Source: Methylobacter sp.
GTDB lineage: Bacteria; Pseudomonadota; Gammaproteobacteria; Methylococcales; Methylomonadaceae
Assembly: GCA_003158415.1 (NCBI GenBank)
Contig: PMJA01000028.1
Span: 15,063 to 25,553, forward strand
DNA: 10,491 nt
Reading direction: 5' to 3'
Below are positions 6,120 through 10,491 of this stretch, piece by piece. The notes under the pieces are model-generated. The model had not been told where the DNA came from, did not search any database, and was given only the letters and a program-made list of their open reading frames with translations. Within the stretch, counting starts at the first letter, position 1, and each line of letters starts with the position of its first letter. The position numbers and the translations under genes were made by a program.

Positions 6120-7889
6120 ATGCCTGACATAAAATTTCTCGACCAGCCGCCGCGCTTCCTGTTTTTTACCGGCAAGGGCGGCGTCGGCAAGACCTCGATT
6201 GCCTGCGCCACGGCGATACAGTTGGCGGATGCCGGGCAGCGGGTGCTGCTGGTCAGCACCGATCCGGCCTCTAACGTCGGCCAAGTATTTGGCATCAGCA
6301 TCGGCAACCATATTACCGATATTCCTGCTGTGCGGGGTCTTGCGGCGCTGGAGATCGACCCGCAAGCCGCCGCCCAAGCCTATCGTGATCGTATCGTCGG
6401 CCCGGTGCGTGGGATATTGCCGGAAACAGTGGTGAAAAGCATCGAAGAACAACTGTCCGGTGCCTGCACCACTGAGATCGCGGCGTTTGACGAATTCACC
6501 GCGCTATTAACCGATAAGTCGCTGACCAGCGACTACGATCACATCATTTTCGATACGGCACCCACCGGCCATACTATTCGCCTGTTGCAACTGCCCGGTG
6601 CCTGGAGCGGCTTTCTTGAAGAAGGCAAAGGTGATGCGTCCTGTCTTGGCCCACTGGCCGGTCTGGAAAAGCAGCGGGAACAATACAAGGCGGCAGTGGA
6701 GGCGTTAGCCAATAAGACCAGTACCCGGCTGATTTTAGTGGCCCGTGCCCAGCAAGCCACCTTGCGCGAAGTCGCCCGCACGCATGAAGAACTGGCTGCG
6801 GTTGGCTTTCAGAATCAGTATCTGGTCATCAACGGTATCCTGCCTCGCACTGAGAAAGATAATGACCCCTTGGTCGCTGCTATTCACGAACGCGAGCAAA
6901 CAGCGCTGAATGTGATGCCTGAAGTCCTAAAAACCTTGCCCTGTGATGAGGTCATGCTGAAACCATTCAATCTGGTTGGACTGGATGCCCTGCGCCAACT
7001 GCTGGTCGATGCACCCGTGCAAGGGCTGATCAGAGTAGATTCCCCCATTGAACTCAACGAACCCAGTCTTTCCGAACTGGTCGATGACATTGCCAAAGAC
7101 GGTCATGGCCTAGTGATGCTAATGGGCAAAGGCGGCGTAGGCAAAACCACATTGGCAGCTGCGGTCGCCGTCGAACTGGCGCATCGCGGCCTGCCAGTGC
7201 ATCTCACGACATCCGACCCGGCTGCACACTTGACCGAAACGCTGAGTGGCCCTCTCGACAACCTGACCGTAAGCCGCATCGACCCAGTCGTCGAAACCGA
7301 GCATTATCGTGAACATGTTTTAAAAACAAAAGGCGCAAAGCTCGACGCGCAAGGCCGTGCGCTGCTGGAAGAAGACCTGCGCTCGCCCTGTACTGAGGAA
7401 ATCGCCGTATTCCAGGCATTTTCCCGCATTATCCGAGAGGCGGGTAAGAAGTTCGTGGTGATGGATACCGCACCTACCGGACACACATTGTTGCTGCTAG
7501 ATGCGACCGGCGCTTATCACCGTGAAGTGTCGCGTCAAATGGGCAGCTCCGGCCTGAACTACACCACGCCGATGATGCAATTGCAGGACATTAAACAGAC
7601 CAAGGTGCTGATTGTCACACTGGCCGAAACCACGCCGGTACTGGAGGCCGCAAGCCTGCAAGCCGACTTGCGACGTGCAGGCATCGAACCCTGGGCCTGG
7701 ATCATCAATACGAGTGTTGCCGCTACGACTTCCAAATCACCCTTGCTACGACAACGCGCCGCCAACGAACTGCGCGAGATCAATGCCGTCGCCACGACCC
7801 ATGCTCAACGTTATGCGGTCGTACCACTGCTTAAGGAAGAGCCCGTTGGTGTAGAACGGTTACTGGAAATGGCTGCTGGCAATTATTAG
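6120..7889 (+). CDS. arsA: Arsenite pump-driving ATPase ArsA (two nucleotide sites)
   Basis: A 589-residue soluble ATPase that docks on an arsenite permease and drives efflux. The tandem halves A1 and A2 each have a deviant Walker A (GKGGVGKTS at 18-26, GKGGVGKTT at 336-344), a switch II signature DTAPTGHT (145-152 and 449-456) and a switch I region around TDPAS/SDPAA. The three metalloid-binding cysteines of the E. coli enzyme (113, 172, 422) correspond to Cys116 in SGACTTEIAAF, Cys175 in GDASCLGP and Cys424 in RSPCTEEIAVF. All three are retained, so As(III) activation should work. Length matches the plasmid R773 protein (583). The ribosome site is weak (TGGA). Notably, no arsB or acr3 permease follows, so its membrane partner is not in this window. 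The 104 bp after it hold no gene and no convincing terminator. Confidence 0.96.
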   Translation: MPDIKFLDQPPRFLFFTGKGGVGKTSIACATAIQLADAGQRVLLVSTDPASNVGQVFGISIGNHITDIPAVRGLAALEIDPQAAAQAYRDRIVGPVRGILPETVVKSIEEQLSGACTTEIAAFDEFTALLTDKSLTSDYDHIIFDTAPTGHTIRLLQLPGAWSGFLEEGKGDASCLGPLAGLEKQREQYKAAVEALANKTSTRLILVARAQQATLREVARTHEELAAVGFQNQYLVINGILPRTEKDNDPLVAAIHEREQTALNVMPEVLKTLPCDEVMLKPFNLVGLDALRQLLVDAPVQGLIRVDSPIELNEPSLSELVDDIAKDGHGLVMLMGKGGVGKTTLAAAVAVELAHRGLPVHLTTSDPAAHLTETLSGPLDNLTVSRIDPVVETEHYREHVLKTKGAKLDAQGRALLEEDLRSPCTEEIAVFQAFSRIIREAGKKFVVMDTAPTGHTLLLLDATGAYHREVSRQMGSSGLNYTTPMMQLQDIKQTKVLIVTLAETTPVLEAASLQADLRRAGIEPWAWIINTSVAATTSKSPLLRQRAANELREINAVATTHAQRYAVVPLLKEEPVGVERLLEMAAGNY

Positions 7890-7993
7890 TTGAGTCATGG
7901 GGGTTAGCCGGTTTTTATGCAAAAAGTGAGCAGGACACTCCCACACTGTGTATCATCGCTGTACATCCACAAGCCACAATAAGCGGTGAAATT

Positions 7994-8377
7994 ATGACCT
8001 TCTTTATTTTAGGTGTCAGTCTCATTATATTAGGATTTGGCGCGTTTGGGATGCTCTCTCCCAAACGTTTGGTCAATTTCGTTTTATGGTTCGATAACTT
8101 ACGTGGCCTCTATGTTGCCGCCGCCTTCCGCATCCTTTTCGGTATTGCCTTAATCTACATTGCCCCAACCACTCAATGGCCGGAGTTTCTCCGCATCTTA
8201 GGTTTATTTACCCTAGCTGCGGGTTTTGCCCTGCTTCTGCTGGGGCTAGAGCGCTTTCATAAGATTGTATTTTGGTGGTGTGGGCAGAGTGCGGGGATTC
8301 TTCGTATTTGGTCTTTTTTTGCGTTCTTATTGGGTGTGTTTTTGATTTATGCCGCTTGGAGAGCATTTGGTTTTTAG
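7994..8377 (+). CDS. Small four-helix membrane protein, unknown function
   Basis: I do not recognise this 127-residue protein. Four hydrophobic segments are visible at about 3-21, 38-58, 65-84 and 102-121. They are separated by short polar loops, with basic residues at 24-25, 37, 46 and 86-90 and an Arg104 just before the last helix. Almost every residue is in or next to a membrane helix. There are no Cys pairs or metal motifs; one Cys sits at 96 in FWWCGQS. A GGTG ribosome site (7985-7988) lies 5 nt before the ATG. It starts 104 bp after arsA, so it could be read through from the ars operon, but the gap is much longer than the ars gene spacings and it may have its own promoter. It has no resemblance to ArsB or Acr3, which have about ten helices. 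Likely a real gene, function unknown. Confidence 0.72.
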   Translation: MTFFILGVSLIILGFGAFGMLSPKRLVNFVLWFDNLRGLYVAAAFRILFGIALIYIAPTTQWPEFLRILGLFTLAAGFALLLLGLERFHKIVFWWCGQSAGILRIWSFFAFLLGVFLIYAAWRAFGF

Positions 8378-8381
8378 CGAG

Positions 8382-8408
8382 TTAGTCTGGATGAAGCGAA
8401 ATCAGGGA
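8382..8408. repeat. Possible degenerate REP-like palindrome
   Basis: TTAGTCTGGATGAAGCG followed by AAATCAGGG resembles a decayed form of the common extragenic repeat that begins GTAGCCCGGATGAAGCG and closes with AATCCGGG. Several bases of the stem no longer pair. The likeness is from memory of the repeat family, so it is weakly supported. Confidence 0.25.
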
Positions 8409-8466
8409 TGATCGAAGTGTTGGCTGGCGGAGTTATTCCATAAACGCGTTTCATTTTGCTACTGAC

Positions 8467-8518
8467 ATTTGCGACACACAACCCCTTGTTTTTAATGACG
8501 CTAAAAACTGTCGCAAAT
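8467..8518. repeat. Perfect 10-bp inverted repeat with 32-bp spacer
   Basis: ATTTGCGACA at 8467-8476 is the exact reverse complement of TGTCGCAAAT at 8509-8518. The spacer is AT-rich and holds no gene. It could be the ends of a tiny mobile remnant, a stem-loop downstream of the membrane protein gene, or a regulatory site. No target duplication is visible at its borders. Confidence 0.5.
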
Positions 8519-8556
8519 CTTACCCTTTGTGCAACGGTTTTGTGTTATAAAGTCAT

Positions 8557-8687
8557 GTAGGTTGGGCAACATCTTTTCGTTGCCCAACATTCAACGGTCA
8601 AAATCAAAATATTGCGAGATTTCCTCAATGCCATTCATGCGTTCCAACGTGAAAATGTCGGGCACGAAAAGCATGTGCCCGACCTAC
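8557..8687. repeat. REPIN-like unit: two GTAG-headed REP palindromes in inverted orientation
   Basis: Left REP: GTAG at 8557-8560, then the perfect 10-bp stem GTTGGGCAAC (8561-8570) / GTTGCCCAAC (8579-8588) around an 8-nt loop. Right REP, on the other strand: CTAC at 8684-8687 (GTAG inverted), preceded by the perfect 9-bp stem GTCGGGCAC (8657-8665) / GTGCCCGAC (8675-8683) around a 9-nt loop. The two differ by one substitution and a one-base length change in the stem. About 68 bp of non-palindromic DNA lies between them. A GTAG head plus palindrome, paired tail to tail, is the signature of REPs mobilised by RAYT (TnpA_REP) transposases. No RAYT gene is in this window, so it would have to act in trans. 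Confidence 0.75.
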
Positions 8688-9898
8688 CTGGCTGATTGGC
8701 AGCAGCGACTTTGCAGCGGGCAATCGGCACAGACCTGCGATGAGCCTTGATACACTCGGTTGCCGTCTTGGCTTTCGCGTTTCATTGTTAAAATCTGGCC
8801 TTCAGGACAGGTAAAAGTGTTATCGGCTTCGTGATAGTCGAAGTCGGCTTTGACCAGTTTGCGATCCGAGCCATCCAAAGGTATTTTGTGGGTCTTTTCG
8901 CCTTTATCGGTGGCAATATAAGCATCGGTGCCGCTTTGCTCCAGCGCCTGTAGATTATCTCCTGAAAAGTATCCATTGTCGGCGCTCAGTTGATCCGGCA
9001 GTTGCCCGGTCGTGTCCTGCAACGCTTTTAGCGCCGGTTCGAGTTCTTGTTTGTCGTTGGCGTTTTGACTGATGTGCAGGCCGACAATAATTTGCAGATC
9101 GGCATCGACGCTGATCTGGGCATTGTAGGCGTAGTCGAAGCTGCCTTTCTTGCCCATGATGCGGGCCTCGGTATCGGCAAAGCTAATCTGCTTTTTGTCT
9201 TCGATAACCTTACCAGGATTGATCTGTTCCTCGCGTTGCTCAAGGGATTGCTTGGCCGCTTTGATTTTAGCCAGTCTATCTTGTTTAAATCTCAAGTCTT
9301 CGGGGAGTTCATAGCCGGTTTTTTCTTTGTAGGCCTGGTCTTCTTCGCTATCGCAACGCTGGGCTTGTTCAATCAAGGCATCGATTTCAGTACACAATGC
9401 CTGTTCCTTTTCTTTTAAATGCCCGTAACTCATGGCCTTGTGTTTGGAGCTGTTCGCCTTGAACTTCGAACCGTCCAGACTGATATGGCCTAATGAAGCC
9501 AGCTTCAACTCCAGTGCCAGTTTAACGGTTTGCTTAAAACAATCCTGAAAAAAGTCGCCTTGGTCTTTTCTAAAATCGCTGAGCACTCGGAAATTAGGGC
9601 AATTCATTTGCGCAATGAACATGAAGGATAAATCTTCATTACAGCGTTTTTCGATTTGTCGGGAGCTGAAAACGCCACGGCTGTATGCGTAGATTAGAAT
9701 CGAAACGATGAGCTTGGGGTGATAGGCATTCTGACCTTTTACGCTATAAAGGTTTTCCAGACTGCGCGTATCAATCTGTTGAAACAGATCCGCATAAAGA
9801 TAGCATTCATGATCTTTTGGGAGTAAATCAAAAATATTGGTGGGAAACAGCAGGTGTTGATTAAATTCAACCGGGCTTGATTTGAAAGGAATTGACAT
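8684..9898 (-). pseudogene. IS1182-family transposase, C-terminally truncated
   Basis: 404 residues remain of a DDE transposase of the DUF772 / DDE_Tnp_1 kind, normally some 80-150 residues longer. The N-terminal DUF772 region (about 15-125) includes YHPKLIVSILIYAYSRGVFSSRQIEKRC. The catalytic core shows Asp142 in ISLDGSKFKANSS and Asp307 in LSADNGYFS. A charged coiled insertion lies at about 160-230. The Cys cluster near the end (Cys364, Cys390, Cys393, Cys399, Cys400) is the usual zinc-knuckle-like segment. The chain stops just after CCQSAR, before the block that carries the third catalytic residue (Glu in a VEPVFGQIK-like motif). It should therefore be inactive. The TAG stop at 8684-8686 lies within the GTAG head of the adjoining REP. 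Upstream of the ATG there is only a weak ribosome site. Confidence 0.88.
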
Positions 9899-10002
9899 AG
9901 CATGATTAAGTAACGTTATTTACCTCTATTTTACCATAACTAACTGTTTATATTAAATATAGTAATCTTTATAGGGCAGCTAGCTGTTGTGTCATGAAAA
10001 TT
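8688..10002 (-). mobile_element. Remnant of an IS1182-family insertion sequence
   Basis: The element is defined by the truncated transposase. Its 3' side is lost at the REP junction at about 8688. Its 5' border is uncertain. The non-coding stretch 9899-10025 contains only AT-rich sequence, a 10-bp palindrome CAGCTAGCTG at 9977-9986, and at 9986-10002 a sequence that weakly mirrors 8467-8482. If those two are the worn ends, the whole element would span about 8467-10002, near the usual IS1182 length. I place the right border at 10002 only as a guess. Confidence 0.55.
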
Positions 10003-10025
10003 GCCAGGAAAATAATTCGGGCTAC

Positions 10026-10304
10026 TTAACTTTTCGCCGACATTCTCGGACAGCCTCCTAGGGCCGCCGCTATATTCACCAGGGCGTCCAAGGAAAACCG
10101 CGACACCCGTCCACGCAACAGGTGGTTAATACGCGGCTGGGTAACGCCACAATGAATAGCCGCATCGACTTGTTTCCACTCGTTAGCTTGAATGATGAGT
10201 GTGATTTGCCGCATCAACTCGGCCCGCGCTTGAAGATTGGCGGCCTGTTCCGGGGTGTCGGCAATCGCATCCCACACACTGTTAAAAGTTTGTACTTCAA
10301 TCAT
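10026..10304 (-). CDS. XRE/HTH-family antitoxin-like protein
   Basis: 92 residues from the ATG at 10304, the equivalent of Met8 of the longest frame starting at 10325. I chose it because MIEVQTFNSVWDAIADTPEQAA matches the N-terminus of small XRE antitoxins, and because it overlaps an upstream stop codon by one base (TAATG). The helix-turn-helix occupies the middle, with NEWKQVDAAIHCGVTQPRINHLLRGR as helices 2 and 3 and then FSLDALVNIAAALGG. This is the HTH_37 type of antitoxin paired with HigB/RelE-like toxins and encoded downstream of them. The C-terminus, GCPRMSAKS, differs from the usual basic ending and may result from local rearrangement next to the IS. As a DNA-binding protein it would be expected to repress its own promoter. 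No complete toxin gene is beside it. Confidence 0.82.
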   Translation of the reverse strand: MIEVQTFNSVWDAIADTPEQAANLQARAELMRQITLIIQANEWKQVDAAIHCGVTQPRINHLLRGRVSRFSLDALVNIAAALGGCPRMSAKS

Positions 10305-10378
10305 TAAGCACCCGATTCGTCCCATACCCGAATTTCTTCAACGCTCTTGCCGAAGGTTAAAAATAAATGTATTTTAAC
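10304..10378 (-). pseudogene. Probable remnant of a HigB/RelE-like toxin gene
   Basis: A short frame directly upstream of the antitoxin encodes FGKSVEEIRVWDESGA, then TAA at 10306-10304, which overlaps the antitoxin ATG by one base. The phrase resembles the internal strand of phage-derived Gp49/HigB-like toxins (a conserved VxEIR segment, normally followed by YRV and about 40 more residues). The frame is closed by TAG at 10381-10379 and no start codon lies between. Both ends of the toxin would thus be missing. The match is from memory of the family and covers only about 16 residues. Confidence 0.35.
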
Positions 10379-10384
10379 CTATTT

Positions 10385-10412
10385 TTTATATGGTAAATAT
10401 CAAGATTGCCAA
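10385..10412 (-). promoter_or_regulatory. Candidate promoter for the antitoxin gene
   Basis: On the minus strand TTGGCA (10412-10407) and TATAAA (10390-10385) are separated by 16 bp; each matches the sigma-70 consensus at 5 of 6 bases. Transcription would start near 10378, about 75 nt before the antitoxin ATG. This makes the toxin remnant the leader of the mRNA. Confidence 0.45.
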
Positions 10413-10432
10413 AAGCCGAAAGATTGTACTCG

Positions 10433-10490
10433 GCATCGCAGACGATGCGTTGGACTAATCTGGCATTAGTCGTCCGACAAATCACGCATC
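10433..10490. repeat. Nested inverted repeats at the window edge
   Basis: GACTAAT (10453-10459) and ATTAGTC (10465-10471) form a 7-bp hairpin with a 5-nt loop. Outside it, GATGCGT (10444-10450) and ACGCATC (10484-10490) pair over 7 bp. An alternative hairpin uses GCATCG (10433-10438) with CGATGC (10443-10448). No gene is evident here. The structure may be a repeat unit or an operator cut by the window end. Confidence 0.4.
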
Positions 10491-10491
10491 C

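Noticed and set aside
5237..6452. Long minus-strand frames opposite arsC, arsD and arsA (132 and 249 codons)
   Set aside because: They are antisense shadows of well-recognised ars genes; the translated sequences show no family likeness.
8529..8750. 73-codon plus-strand frame
   Set aside because: It runs through the REP palindromes into the antisense of the transposase, so it is a chance frame.
9047..9418. 123-codon plus-strand frame with hydrophobic content
   Set aside because: It lies opposite the transposase and arises from its codon pattern; no ribosome site or family.
10013..10025. Minus-strand GTAGCCCGAATT resembling a REP head next to the antitoxin stop
   Set aside because: No matching second arm follows, so it does not form a palindrome; chance similarity is likely.
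1..10491. CRISPR arrays, tRNA or rRNA genes, phage structural genes
   Set aside because: No regularly spaced direct repeats, cloverleaf sequences or phage-like coding blocks were seen on either strand.

Overview
The window reads as chromosomal or accessory DNA of a gammaproteobacterium. The codon usage, the IS1182-type transposase, the GTAG-headed REP palindromes and the arsR-arsC-arsD-arsA layout would fit a methanotroph-like lineage such as Methylococcales. That placement is inference from protein flavour only; no rRNA or marker gene is present.

Region 1 (1-2725, + strand): a signalling operon. The 3' end of a coiled-coil protein cut by the window edge comes first. Five bases later is a membrane sensor histidine kinase with HAMP, HisKA and HATPase domains, followed by an OmpR/PhoB-type response regulator. 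The regulator has no ribosome binding site of its own. A strong GGAGG site instead precedes a 10-codon mini-ORF whose stop overlaps the regulator's start codon. Region 2 (2736-3380, - strand): a secreted DUF3047-type protein, convergent with the regulator.

Region 3 (3527-7889): a metal/oxyanion resistance block. A two-domain ChrA chromate transporter on the - strand diverges from an arsenic operon, arsR-arsC-arsD-arsA, on the + strand. ArsR is the sensor-repressor, ArsC a thioredoxin-type arsenate reductase, ArsD the arsenite chaperone and ArsA the two-site pump ATPase. No arsenite permease (arsB or acr3) is in the window, so the membrane channel for ArsA must lie elsewhere or be lost. Next comes an unrecognised four-helix membrane protein (7994-8377).

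Region 4 (8378-10491): a repeat-rich, decaying mobile region. It holds a possible degenerate REP, a 10-bp inverted repeat, a well-formed inverted pair of GTAG-headed REP palindromes (a REPIN-like unit), and an IS1182-family transposase on the - strand. The transposase lacks its C-terminus and catalytic Glu, and its stop codon lies inside the REP's GTAG head. Beyond it lies a solitary XRE-type antitoxin gene with what looks like a short remnant of its toxin gene in front, and further inverted repeats at the window edge.

Most genes belong to known families. The parts most worth a second look are the mini-ORF before the response regulator, the ars operon without a pump channel, the REP/transposase junction and the toxin remnant.
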